Positions 16,480-24,599 of a DNA stretch of 44,805 nucleotides are shown here, in pieces. The notes under the pieces are model-generated. The model made no database searches. It had not been told where the DNA came from and worked only from the letters and a program-made list of their open reading frames with translations. A program made the position numbers and the translations under genes. Source of the DNA: an uncultured Chloroflexota bacterium (GTDB taxonomy: Bacteria > Chloroflexota > Anaerolineae > Caldilineales > Caldilineaceae); contig CAIOHJ010000235.1 in NCBI GenBank assembly GCA_903858085.1, positions 1 to 44,805 on the forward strand, read 5' to 3'. How positions within the stretch are numbered: position 1 is the stretch's first letter; every line of letters starts with the position of its first letter.

Positions 16480-17358
16480 TTACTCTGCCCAGACCGGTGG
16501 GTCGTTGGGCAAAGAGAAGCTCTGGCCAAACCATTTGAGCTGCAATTCCGCCAGCGTCCCATCTTCTTTCATCGCAATCATCAAGCCGTTGAAGACTGCA
16601 CGCAGCGTCTGGTCTTCTTTGCGGAAGGCTGCTGCAGAATACTCTGCAGGCCAGGCATCTGACTTGAAGGGGACGACTGTGAACCCTGGGTTTTGGCTGG
16701 CCCAGTCGAGCAGGCTGACAATGCTGCTGGCATAGGCGTCGGCCCGTCCGGTCTTGATCGCCTCGTAGGCGGCCGCATCGTCGTCGAAGGTGCGGATCTC
16801 ACCGTCGTAGGCGATCCCCAACTCGGCCGCAGTGTCCTCCAGCTGTTTCACCGAAGGGGTGCCTTCCCCTGCTGCCACGATGCGCCCGTTCAGATCCTGG
16901 CGTTCCGCAATCCCGTCGTCGCTGCGCACCAGCAGACCGGAGCTGCCATCCATATACGGGACGGAGAAGTCGACCCGTTTGTACCGTTCTGCAGTGGCCG
17001 TCATGCCGCCCAGGATGAAATCAAACTGGCCGTCGTAGAGGCTTTGGATGACCGCCCCCCAGCTGGTGTCGACCGGGCGAGCCTCGACCCCCATGCGTTT
17101 CGCCATTTCATTGGCGATGTCGATGTCGTAGCCGATGATCTGGTCGTTTTCGTCCCGGAACTCGAAAGGACGATATTGTGCTTCCAGCCCATAGGTGAAA
17201 TATCCTTGCTGGTAGATCTTCATGAGCGTCGCGTTGGTCTCTGCCGTGTTCGCCGGCTGTGCGGCCTGTGGGGATTGCACAGCTGTACAACCAGCCAGTA
17301 CAGCAAGCAAGGTCAAGAGAACACAAAATTGCCATAATTTTATCTTTGCCCTGTACAT
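16480..17358 (-). CDS. Polar amino acid ABC transporter substrate-binding lipoprotein
   Basis: A 292-residue family-3 solute-binding protein. It begins with a lipoprotein signal (LLTLLAVLAGC, Cys near 23). The mature part starts with YQQGYFTYGLEAQYRPFEF and continues with IIGYDIDIANEMAKRMGV, SLYDGQFDFILGGMTATAERYKRVDFSVPY and a C-terminal VFNGLMIAMKEDGTLAELQLKWFG. AAGGAGCTACG precedes ATG 17358. It captures an amino acid or related amide for the importer encoded downstream; the ligand cannot be named from sequence by eye. Confidence 0.95.
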   Translation of the reverse strand: MYRAKIKLWQFCVLLTLLAVLAGCTAVQSPQAAQPANTAETNATLMKIYQQGYFTYGLEAQYRPFEFRDENDQIIGYDIDIANEMAKRMGVEARPVDTSWGAVIQSLYDGQFDFILGGMTATAERYKRVDFSVPYMDGSSGLLVRSDDGIAERQDLNGRIVAAGEGTPSVKQLEDTAAELGIAYDGEIRTFDDDAAAYEAIKTGRADAYASSIVSLLDWASQNPGFTVVPFKSDAWPAEYSAAAFRKEDQTLRAVFNGLMIAMKEDGTLAELQLKWFGQSFSLPNDPPVWAE

Positions 17359-17480
17359 CGTAGCTCCTTGTGGTCGAAAAAGCAAACAGCCTTCAAATGG
17401 TGCAGCTCTGGTGAAGAGGGTGGAGGCGCCGCCGCTGGCTGGCCAAACGGCGGTCGCGTCCGGCTCTCGCCAGCGAGGGG

Positions 17481-18398
17481 TCAATTGCCGGTCACGCCAT
17501 AAAGGCGTTCCATCAGGTGATTGGTCATCACCTCTTCGGGGGTCAGTGCACGGTCGAGCAGCCCATACCGCTGCAGATAGCCGATGCTGCCCTCCCAGCG
17601 TGTGCGCTCCATCCAGCCGAGCCGTTCCATCCCGACAGCACCGGCAAAAATGGGTTGCATCGCCACCAGCATGCGCTCTTGCAGGGGGGAGGAGGCCCCG
17701 GGCAGGTACTCGGCAGCGATCAGCTCGGCGCTGCGTGCCGGGTCGGCAAAGGCTGCGCGCCACCCGGCAAAGGTCACATGCAGAAAGGCTTCGAGCATCG
17801 CCTCTTCCTGCTCGATCAGCCAGTCGGTGGTCGCAATCACCTGCGAATAGACTTTGTAGCCCAGATCGTAGCCGCGGATGGTGCTGACCGCATGGCCTGC
17901 CGCTTCCAGCTCGAGGGGTTCGACCATCAAGAGACACTGCATGGCATCAAAGGCCCCGCTGGTCAGCAGGTCAGCGTAGTCGTAGCCCACTTCGACGATT
18001 TCCAGGTCCGAGCGTGTCATGGCTGTACCGGCCAGTGCCAGTTCGATGGCCGCCTCGCCGTCGCGGTGGATCCCCAGCCTGCGTCCGCGCAGGTCGGCGA
18101 TCGAGCGGATCCCGGCCTGCGCCAGCGACATCCAGCCGATCCCTGAAAATTGCATCATCGTCCCGATCGCCCGCACCGCTGCGCCGCTGCCGCGCGCCCG
18201 GATCAGCAGATTGTCCTCCGTGCTGACCACCAGCGCCTCTTTGCTCTGGAGCGCATCCATCTGGTTGGTACAGGCTTCCCATCCGGCAATCTGCAGGTCG
18301 ATCCCAGCCCGGCGATACCATCCTGCGCTCTGTGCCCATAAAATACCTGCAAACTGGGCGTTGGGCAGCCAATCGAGCTGGATTGTCAGTGAAAACAT
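17481..18398 (-). CDS. NMT1/THI5-like protein, no signal peptide
   Basis: A 305-residue NMT1/THI5-family protein with the diagnostic opening IQLDWLPNAQFAGILWAQSAGWYRRAGI, a TNQMDALQSKEALVVSTEDNLLIRAR block and the IADLRGRRLGIHRDGEAAIE segment. Such proteins bind pyrimidines, sulfonates or nitrate, and THI5 makes the thiamin pyrimidine. It starts directly with the fold and has neither signal peptide nor lipobox at ATG 18398 (AAAAGG upstream). Extension upstream to 18554 is in frame but adds no signal. The THI5 Cys-rich CCCFC motif is absent, so the suicide-enzyme role is not supported. It is the first gene of the cluster and may be a cytoplasmic sensor or a binding partner. Confidence 0.82.
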   Translation of the reverse strand: MFSLTIQLDWLPNAQFAGILWAQSAGWYRRAGIDLQIAGWEACTNQMDALQSKEALVVSTEDNLLIRARGSGAAVRAIGTMMQFSGIGWMSLAQAGIRSIADLRGRRLGIHRDGEAAIELALAGTAMTRSDLEIVEVGYDYADLLTSGAFDAMQCLLMVEPLELEAAGHAVSTIRGYDLGYKVYSQVIATTDWLIEQEEAMLEAFLHVTFAGWRAAFADPARSAELIAAEYLPGASSPLQERMLVAMQPIFAGAVGMERLGWMERTRWEGSIGYLQRYGLLDRALTPEEVMTNHLMERLYGVTGN

Positions 18399-18483
18399 GG
18401 CCGAACCTTTTCTTTTGGGTGCAGGGTTGCTGTTTTGAAATATCGGTTGATACGCCAAAAAATATCTTGACTGCTTTTCTGTC

Positions 18484-18512
18484 ATTTTCGGGGGAAAGCG
18501 AGCTTTTGTCAA
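18484..18512 (-). promoter_or_regulatory. Possible promoter for the ABC/NMT1 cluster
   Basis: On the minus strand TTGACA (18512-18507), a 17-base spacer and GAAAAT (18489-18484), 86 bases before the start at 18398. The -35 is perfect and the -10 is poor. Confidence 0.4.
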
Positions 18513-18596
18513 CAGGACAAATTGCACAAACTTGCCGCCATCTGGGTTGGACAACCTGCTCGAAAGGGGGCCAACGCTGCACAGCCTGGGCAGATG

Positions 18597-18625
18597 TTGA
18601 GTGTTCGCGCCTTTCTTTATACAAT
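18597..18625 (+). promoter_or_regulatory. Putative promoter for glk-rpiA
   Basis: TTGAGT (18597-18602), 17-base spacer, TACAAT (18620-18625). It lies 82 bases upstream of the glucokinase start in the 308-base divergent gap 18399-18706, which otherwise shows only the minus-strand promoter-like site. Confidence 0.6.
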
Positions 18626-18706
18626 GAAAGAAGATGGGCCCACACGCACCAACCCTGTTGCCCGCTGTGGGGCGGAGAAGTCGTTGTCAGGAAAGCGAGG
18701 CGAGCG

Positions 18707-19699
18707 ATGTTGTTAGCCGGTGATATTGGGGGAACCAAGAGCCATCTGGCCCTGTTTTCGCTGGCTGCCGGGCCGCGGCGGCCGGTTGCAGAAGCTGTGT
18801 TTTCCAGCACAGCCTATCCAGATCTGGCCAGCATGGTGCGTGCCTTCAGCGCCCAGACCCAGCTGCCGATCGATCATGCCTGTTTCGATGTGGCGGGTCC
18901 GGTGGTGGCCAACCGAGCCCAGCTGACCAACCTGGGGTGGGAGGTCGATGCAGCGGCCCTGGCAGACGAACTGCGGCTCCGGCAGGTCTGGTTGCTCAAC
19001 GATCTGCAGGCCACGGCCTACGCTGTGCCGCAGCTGGCTCCGTCTGACCTGGAGACGCTCCACCGTGGCGAGGTGGCCGAGTCTGGTGCCATTGCGGTCG
19101 TGGCCCCGGGCACTGGGTTGGGCGAGGCGTTTTTGGTCTGGGCTGGCGGCGCTTACAGGGCGTATGCGTCTGAGGGGGGACACACCGATTTTGGCCCGCG
19201 CGATGCGCTCCAGGTTGAGCTGTTGAACTTTTTGTCTGACCGGTTTGGCACTGTCAGCTACGAGCGGGTCTGCTCGGGCATCGGCATCCCCAATCTGTAT
19301 GATTTTTTGCGAGAGAGCGGGCGCCACCTGCCGTCGTCGGCGTTGGAGGAGCAGCTGGCAGGGGCCGGCGACCGTACCCCCTGGATTGTCCAGGCTGCGC
19401 TGGACCCCTTGCGGCCCGACCCGCTCTGCCGAGCCACCCTGGAGCTCTTTGTCGATGTGCTGGGCGCCGAGGCGAGCAATCTGGCACTCAAAGTTCTGGC
19501 GACTGGCGGTGTCTATCTGGGGGGCGGCCTGCCCCCACGTCTGCTGCCTTTGCTCACTTCAGGCCGTTTTCTGGCTGCGTTTGTGGCCAAAGGCCGTTTT
19601 TCTGAATTGATGCAAAAAATTCCAGTGCATGTGATCCTGACCCAGGCAGCTCTGCTCGGCGCTGCCCGCTATGGGTTGGAGCAGATGGGCTCGGTGTAG
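18707..19699 (+). CDS. glk: Glucokinase (Glk family)
   Basis: A 330-residue hexokinase-fold protein of the E. coli Glk type. Visible motifs are the phosphate loop LAGDIGGTKSHLALF at the N-terminus, FDVAGPVV, LLNDLQATAYAV (substrate Asn-Asp), VAPGTGLGEA, SEGGHTDFGPRD and the family block YERVCSGIGIPNLYDFL. It phosphorylates glucose to glucose-6-phosphate with ATP. ATG 18707 is chosen because the fold starts there and GCGAGG precedes it; the upstream in-frame extension lacks similarity. It is probably co-transcribed with rpiA, 13 bases downstream. Confidence 0.93.
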   Translation: MLLAGDIGGTKSHLALFSLAAGPRRPVAEAVFSSTAYPDLASMVRAFSAQTQLPIDHACFDVAGPVVANRAQLTNLGWEVDAAALADELRLRQVWLLNDLQATAYAVPQLAPSDLETLHRGEVAESGAIAVVAPGTGLGEAFLVWAGGAYRAYASEGGHTDFGPRDALQVELLNFLSDRFGTVSYERVCSGIGIPNLYDFLRESGRHLPSSALEEQLAGAGDRTPWIVQAALDPLRPDPLCRATLELFVDVLGAEASNLALKVLATGGVYLGGGLPPRLLPLLTSGRFLAAFVAKGRFSELMQKIPVHVILTQAALLGAARYGLEQMGSV

Positions 19700-19712
19700 A
19701 AAGGAGCGCTTC

Positions 19713-20429
19713 ATGGCACCTGTCCCTCTGACGGAAGATCCGGCGGCTCGCTTCAAAAAGGCTGCTGGCGAATATGCGGCCAACCTGGTCGAAGCTGGGA
19801 TGGTGGTTGGGCTGGGCACCGGCAGCACTGCAATCCATGCTGTGCGCCGCATCGCTGCCCGCCTGCACACCGGGGAGCTGTCGGGGATCGTCGGCGTTGC
19901 GACATCGCTCGCGACCCTGCATGCTGCGCGCGAGCTCGGGATTCCCCTGCTCGACGACGATCTGCCGCGTGCAGTCGACATCACGATCGACGGCGCCGAC
20001 GAGGTCGACCCGGGCTTCAACGCGATCAAGGGGGGGGGCGGTGCACTGCTGCGTGAGAAGATCGTGGCACAGGCCAGCCGCCGTCTGGTGCTTGTGGTCG
20101 ACGAGCGGAAACGGGTCTCCCAGCTGGGGACGACCTGGGCGTTGCCGGTCGAGGTGATGCAGTTTGGCAGCAGCGCCCAGCTGCGTTTTCTTGCCGAACT
20201 GGGGGCTACGGTGCGGCTGCGCCGACAGCCAGATGGCAGCCTGTTTGTGACGGACAACCACAACTGGATTGTCGACTGCCGTTTTGGCCCGATCGCCGAC
20301 CCAGCCGGGCTGGCCCAGCAGCTGGGGGCCCGGGCCGGTATTGTCGAGCACGGTCTTTTTTTGGGCCTGGCCGCTGACCTGATCGTCGCCGACAGCAGCG
20401 GGATCTGCCATCTGACGGTGTCGGGCTGA
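19713..20429 (+). CDS. rpiA: Ribose-5-phosphate isomerase A
   Basis: A 238-residue RpiA, interconverting ribose-5-phosphate and ribulose-5-phosphate. Motifs are VGLGTGSTA, TIDGADEVDPGFNAIKGGGGALLREKIVA (catalytic Asp, Glu and Lys) and DERKRVSQLGTTWALPVEV. AAAGGAG precedes ATG 19713. Together with glucokinase it feeds the pentose phosphate pathway. Confidence 0.97.
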   Translation: MAPVPLTEDPAARFKKAAGEYAANLVEAGMVVGLGTGSTAIHAVRRIAARLHTGELSGIVGVATSLATLHAARELGIPLLDDDLPRAVDITIDGADEVDPGFNAIKGGGGALLREKIVAQASRRLVLVVDERKRVSQLGTTWALPVEVMQFGSSAQLRFLAELGATVRLRRQPDGSLFVTDNHNWIVDCRFGPIADPAGLAQQLGARAGIVEHGLFLGLAADLIVADSSGICHLTVSG

Positions 20430-20511
20430 AACGAAGACCCCAGCCAGAAGAATGGCAGCGGCGCTCGGCTGCCGAGTGTTGCTGTGGAGGACAACCAAGG
20501 AGGAGTGCGCG

Positions 20512-20916
20512 ATGTGGAAACGCTTGGATCATGTGGGCATTGTTGTCCACGACCTGGAGCAGAGTTTGCAGACCTATTGTGGTCTGCTGGGGTTCACGCT
20601 GTTGGAGCAGGTGGAGATCGCCGAGCAGAAGGTGGTGGCTGCTTTTCTTGACGGGGGCAACAGCACTGTGGAGCTGATCTCCCCGACCGACGGCGAGAGC
20701 GGCACGGCGCGTTTTCTGGCCAGCCGCGGGGAAGGTACCCACCATCTCTGTTATGAGGTAGAGGATCTCGTGGCGGCGCTGGCGGCGCTGCGCGCAGCTG
20801 GAGTTCGGCTGATCGACGAACAGCCGCGGCAGGGGGTGCACGGCTGGGTCGCTTTTGTCCATCCCAAAGCGACCCAGGGGGTACTGATCGAGCTGCTGCA
20901 AAAGGCACACCGATGA
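20512..20916 (+). CDS. mce: Methylmalonyl-CoA epimerase
   Basis: A 134-residue VOC-fold protein: RLDHVGIVVHDLEQSL with the first metal His, a FLDGGNSTVELISP strand with Glu, GEGTHHLCYEVEDL with the middle His, and a C-terminal ATQGVLIELLQ with Glu. This pattern and length match methylmalonyl-CoA epimerase, which links propionyl-CoA and succinyl-CoA metabolism. Another VOC-fold lyase is possible but less likely. AAGGAGGAG precedes the ATG, and its stop overlaps the next start. Confidence 0.92.
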   Translation: MWKRLDHVGIVVHDLEQSLQTYCGLLGFTLLEQVEIAEQKVVAAFLDGGNSTVELISPTDGESGTARFLASRGEGTHHLCYEVEDLVAALAALRAAGVRLIDEQPRQGVHGWVAFVHPKATQGVLIELLQKAHR

Positions 20917-21332
20917 CGACGATGCAACAAAACTCCACGCCGCTGGCGGTCGAACAGTGCTGGGCGCGCCTGCGCAATGTGATCGACCCAGAGATCTACC
21001 AGAACATCGTGGATCTGGGGCTGGTCTATGCGGTCGAGGTCGGCGCAGATCAGGCGGTGGCGGTCACGATGACGTTGACCACCCCGCACTGCCCGTTGGG
21101 GCCTCAGATCATCGAAAATGTCGAGAACGAGCTCAAGGCGGCCGGCGCCAGCAGCGTACAGGTGGCCATTGTCTGGACGCCGGCCTGGACCCCGGATGCC
21201 ATGACCGACGATCTGAAGCGGGTGCTGGGCATCCTGCCCTCTGGGGAGGAGCTGGAATCTGCTCGAGAGGTCGAGCCACCCGCACCCCCTGTCAAAAAGA
21301 AACGCGGGCTGTTGGGGTGGATCTTCCGCTGA
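20913..21332 (+). CDS. DUF59 (MIP18/PaaD-like) iron-sulfur assembly protein
   Basis: A 139-residue protein whose first 100 residues form a DUF59 domain: VIDPEIYQNIVDLGLVYAV, then TLTTPHCPLGPQIIENVE with the conserved Cys, then VQVAIVWTPAWTPDAMTDD. DUF59 proteins help mature Fe-S proteins. The C-terminus is a charged linker ending in a basic KKKRGLLGWIFR peptide. The ATG overlaps the epimerase stop (ATGA). Confidence 0.9.
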   Translation: MTTMQQNSTPLAVEQCWARLRNVIDPEIYQNIVDLGLVYAVEVGADQAVAVTMTLTTPHCPLGPQIIENVENELKAAGASSVQVAIVWTPAWTPDAMTDDLKRVLGILPSGEELESAREVEPPAPPVKKKRGLLGWIFR

Positions 21333-21336
21333 ACCC

Positions 21337-21939
21337 ATGCTCGAAAAAAACTCTGCCCGCTCACGCCGCCATCGTTTTCTCGCCATCCTCTGGCTGGCGA
21401 CGCTTGGATGGATGGGCCTGTATGGTAGGGTGGGCTGGCTGCTCTGGCAGAACGGGCTCGCTCGCTGGGGGATGCTGGAATCGGTGCTCTTTGCTGCCAG
21501 CATCGTGCTGGGGGGAGGAATTCTGTTGTGCTGGAGAGCAGTTTTTGCCAGTCGCCCCCAGACGCGCCGCCGTTGGAAGGCGTTGCGGCAGGAAAAAATC
21601 GCTGAGTTGTCCCCCAGTGAGTTTGAGGCGTACGTCGCCGACCGGCTGTTTGCGCAGCGTGGCTACCAGGTTCACAACACGCGCGACACCAAAGACGGCG
21701 GCATCGATGTCTTGATCACCGATCGGCTGGGTCAGAAGGCGATCGCACAGTGCAAACGGTACAGCAACACGGTCGGTGCCGGTGTCGTGCGCGAGCTGTA
21801 CGGCACGATGATCCACGAACAGGCAGCTTTTGCCTATCTGGTCACGAGTGGGGCGATCAGCAAAGATGCGCGCAAATGGGCGCAGGGCAAGCCGATCGAG
21901 CTGATCGACGGCAAAGAATTGGAAGGGCTCAGCAAATAG
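21337..21939 (+). CDS. Membrane-anchored Mrr-like restriction endonuclease-fold protein
   Basis: A 200-residue protein with two N-terminal membrane segments (about residues 13-33 and 46-68) and a C-terminal Mrr_cat domain. The nuclease core is visible: ELSPSEFEAYVADRLFAQRGYQV, then DGGIDV with D124, then IAQCKRYSNTVG with Q138 and K140, giving the D-(x)n-QxK metal site, followed by VVRELYGTM. Mrr-type enzymes cut DNA, often modified DNA, in type IV restriction or stress responses. Membrane-tethered versions are widespread but little studied. It starts 4 bases after the DUF59 gene. Confidence 0.88.
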   Translation: MLEKNSARSRRHRFLAILWLATLGWMGLYGRVGWLLWQNGLARWGMLESVLFAASIVLGGGILLCWRAVFASRPQTRRRWKALRQEKIAELSPSEFEAYVADRLFAQRGYQVHNTRDTKDGGIDVLITDRLGQKAIAQCKRYSNTVGAGVVRELYGTMIHEQAAFAYLVTSGAISKDARKWAQGKPIELIDGKELEGLSK

Positions 21940-21967
21940 ATCAGCCAATAGAACAGAAAGGATTTCT

Positions 21968-22705
21968 ATGACAGCAATTTTTGCCCATCGCGGCGCGCGG
22001 TCTGCTGCCCCTGAAAATACTCTGCCAGCCTTTGCCGTTGCCCTGGACATGGGGGTAGCGGGCATCGAGTTCGATGTGCATCGCAGCGCTGACGGCCAGC
22101 TGGTGGTGATCCACGATTTTACGGTCGAGAAGACCACCGACGGCCAGGGTGCTGTCGAAGCGCTGAGTGTGGCTGAACTGCGCCGACTGGATGCGGGCAG
22201 CCATTTCAGCCCAGCTTTTGCCGGCGTGCAGATCCCGCTGCTGGAGGAGGTGCTGGAACTGGTGGGCGACCGCTGCCTGCTCAACCTGGAGATCAAGAGC
22301 GTCCACCCTTATGCCGAGGATGCCTCAGCGGCTGTGGCTGCTCTGATCCGCCAGCGCAACCTGTACGACCAGGTTCTGGTCTCCAGCTTCAACCCGATCA
22401 CCTTGATCAAACTGCGCCATCTGGACCCGCGTATCCGGTTGGGGATGCTCTACGACGAATCGATGCCGCTGTTTTTGCGACGGGTGTGGGCTGGAGCGCC
22501 GCTCGTGCCCGAAGCCCAGCACCCACACTGTTCGTTGGTCGACGCCAGCTTTATGGAGTGGGCGCGTGGTTTGCCGGCTGAGGTCAATACCTGGACCGTC
22601 AACACCGTGGAAGAGGCCCGCCGGCTGGCTGCGCTCGGGGTTGACATCCTCATGACGGACGTGCCCGATCTGATTTTGGCTGGAATGGAGGGGACATTGT
22701 CGTGA
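21968..22705 (+). CDS. Glycerophosphodiester phosphodiesterase
   Basis: A 245-residue GDPD TIM-barrel protein: FAHRGARSAAPENTLPAF (HRG and EN motif), GIEFDVHRSADGQLVVIHDFTV (metal Glu/Asp and catalytic His) and NLEIKS. The ending VNTWTVNTVEEARRLAALGVDILMTDVPDL is typical. It has no signal peptide, so it should hydrolyse glycerophosphodiesters to glycerol-3-phosphate in the cytoplasm. GAAAGGA precedes the ATG. Confidence 0.95.
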   Translation: MTAIFAHRGARSAAPENTLPAFAVALDMGVAGIEFDVHRSADGQLVVIHDFTVEKTTDGQGAVEALSVAELRRLDAGSHFSPAFAGVQIPLLEEVLELVGDRCLLNLEIKSVHPYAEDASAAVAALIRQRNLYDQVLVSSFNPITLIKLRHLDPRIRLGMLYDESMPLFLRRVWAGAPLVPEAQHPHCSLVDASFMEWARGLPAEVNTWTVNTVEEARRLAALGVDILMTDVPDLILAGMEGTLS

Positions 22706-23625
22706 CGGCCACCGCACCGGGCAAGATCATTCTGGTGGGCGAGCATGCAGTGGTCTACGGCCGCCCTGCCATTGCGGCCCCTGTCTGGCAGTGTGTGGCC
22801 ACTGCCACGATCCAGGCTGCAGCGCCAGGATCTGGCTGTACGCTGTATGCACACGACACTGGCCAGCAGCTGCGCCTGGGCGAAGGCCTGGCCGAAGAAC
22901 CGCTGGCCATCGTGGCGAGGCTGGCCCTGGCGCAGCTGGGTTTGGATCGGCCAGACTGGCAGATCGACCTGCGCAGCGACATTCCAATCGCCAGCGGGCT
23001 GGGCAGCGGTGCGGCGCTGAGCACTGCGCTGGTGCGGGCGATCTTTCGCCAGGCTGGGTGTGAGGTCGACCCGGCCACGCTCAGCGCGCTGGTCTATGAG
23101 AGCGAGCGTTTCTATCACGGCACACCGAGCGGGATCGACAACACCGTGGTGGCCTACGGGCAGCCGATCTGGTTTCTCAAAGGTGCTGCACTCCAACCGT
23201 TTCATCCGGGCTGCGCGCTGACCATCGTCATCGCCGACAGCGGCGTCCGCAGTCCGACCAAAGAGACTGTCGGCGATGTCCGCACGGGCTGGCTGCAGGA
23301 CCCAGCCCGCTACGAGGCGATCTTTGATGCGATCGGGGAGACTGTGGTGCAGGCCCGTCTGGCCATGGAGCGGGGAGATCTGCCGGGGCTGGGCGCTTTG
23401 TTGGACGCCAACCAGAGTTGGTTGGAAGAACTGGCCGTCAGCAGTGTTCTGCTGCGACGGTTGATTGAGGTCGCCCGAAATGCCGGAGCGCTGGGCGCCA
23501 AACTGAGCGGCGGCGGCCGTGGTGGCAACGTGATTGCGCTGGTCGACGCTGCAGCGGTCGACCGTGTGTGCGCTGCCTTCACTGCGGCTGGAGCTGCCCG
23601 CGTGCTTGTCACCCGAATCGAATAG
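22702..23625 (+). CDS. mvk: Mevalonate kinase
   Basis: A 307-residue GHMP kinase: TAPGKIILVGEHAVVYGRPAIAAPV at the N-terminus, the ATP loop IPIASGLGSGAALSTALV, GTPSGIDNTVVAYGQPI and the C-terminal LGAKLSGGGRGGNVIALV. This set is specific for mevalonate kinase, which phosphorylates mevalonate on the way to isoprenoids. The GTG start overlaps the stop of the GDPD gene (GTGA). No other mevalonate-pathway gene is in the window. Confidence 0.95.
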   Translation: MTATAPGKIILVGEHAVVYGRPAIAAPVWQCVATATIQAAAPGSGCTLYAHDTGQQLRLGEGLAEEPLAIVARLALAQLGLDRPDWQIDLRSDIPIASGLGSGAALSTALVRAIFRQAGCEVDPATLSALVYESERFYHGTPSGIDNTVVAYGQPIWFLKGAALQPFHPGCALTIVIADSGVRSPTKETVGDVRTGWLQDPARYEAIFDAIGETVVQARLAMERGDLPGLGALLDANQSWLEELAVSSVLLRRLIEVARNAGALGAKLSGGGRGGNVIALVDAAAVDRVCAAFTAAGAARVLVTRIE

Positions 23626-23644
23626 ACTGGCTTCTACAAGAGCA

Positions 23645-24478
23645 ATGCGCGACCGGAGTCTGTTTCGAATCACCTATGTCGGCCACGCCACGGTGTTGAT
23701 CGAGGTGGGGGGCGCGCGTATTTTGACGGACCCTGTGCTGCGTTACCGCATCGTCCATCTGCGCCGGCGCCGCTCTCCACTGCTGACAGCCTGGCAAGAA
23801 CAGATCGATGCAGTGCTGATTTCCCACCTGCACTACGACCATCTGGATCTGCCCTCGCTGCGCCAGGTGGGGCTGGCGACCCGGCTGCTGGTGCCTCTGG
23901 GCGCTGGCACGCTGCTGCGCCAGCACGGATTTACCAACGTGGAAGAGCTGCGAGCCGGGGAACGCACTGTGGTGGGTGGGGTGCCAGTGAGTGCCGTTAC
24001 AGCCAACCACAATGGCACACGCGGCCCTTTGGGGCCGACCGCAGAATGTCTGGGCTTTGTCGTTGGCAGCGGCCAGCAACGCACCTACTTTGCTGGAGAC
24101 ACCGATCTGTTTCCGGCTATGCACCAGTTGGAAGGCCAGGTGGATGTCGGCCTGTTGCCTGTGTGGGGGTGGGGACCGACCCTCGGCCCAGGACATCTGG
24201 ACCCCTACGGTGCTGCCCAGGCCTGCCAGCGGATTCGACCGCAGGTTGCAGTGCCGATCCACTGGGGTACCCTCTATCCAATGGCCCTCCACAGGCTGAC
24301 GCGGACATTTTTGATCGACCCCCCCCTGCTCTTTCGCGAGTTTATGCTGCGCATGGCCCCCCAGACCGACGTGCGGATTTTGCAGCCTGGCGAACATTTC
24401 GAGCTTGTGCGGGGCTCGTCTGAGGAATCTGGTCGCAGACAGGAACGCGCTCACCTGGCTCAACCGCTTCAACGCTAG
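23645..24478 (+). CDS. MBL-fold metal-dependent hydrolase (UlaG/YtnP-like)
   Basis: A 277-residue metallo-beta-lactamase-fold protein. It shows ITYVGHATVLIEVGGARILTDPVL, the metal motif ISHLHYDHLD, a TANHNG His, FAGDTDLF with the bridging Asp and VPIHWGTLYPM with the last His. These resemble UlaG/NAPE-PLD-type hydrolases acting on lactones or phospholipid derivatives. The substrate is unknown. ATG 23645 is chosen because the fold begins there; the upstream in-frame part overlaps mvk. Confidence 0.88.
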   Translation: MRDRSLFRITYVGHATVLIEVGGARILTDPVLRYRIVHLRRRRSPLLTAWQEQIDAVLISHLHYDHLDLPSLRQVGLATRLLVPLGAGTLLRQHGFTNVEELRAGERTVVGGVPVSAVTANHNGTRGPLGPTAECLGFVVGSGQQRTYFAGDTDLFPAMHQLEGQVDVGLLPVWGWGPTLGPGHLDPYGAAQACQRIRPQVAVPIHWGTLYPMALHRLTRTFLIDPPLLFREFMLRMAPQTDVRILQPGEHFELVRGSSEESGRRQERAHLAQPLQR

Positions 24479-24599
24479 AGAGCGCTGGCTCGACCCGGAG
24501 ACCATGCCAGGGAACTGCTGCAAGGTCTGGTTCGTTGTTGTGTAAACAATCCGGGCAAGAATCTGATACGGCAACGGCTGGAAAGGAATTGACAACTCC

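Noticed and set aside
15034..16662. Long plus-strand frame across the ABC transporter genes
   Set aside because: It overlaps three certain minus-strand genes and translates to low-quality Gln/Arg/His-rich sequence.
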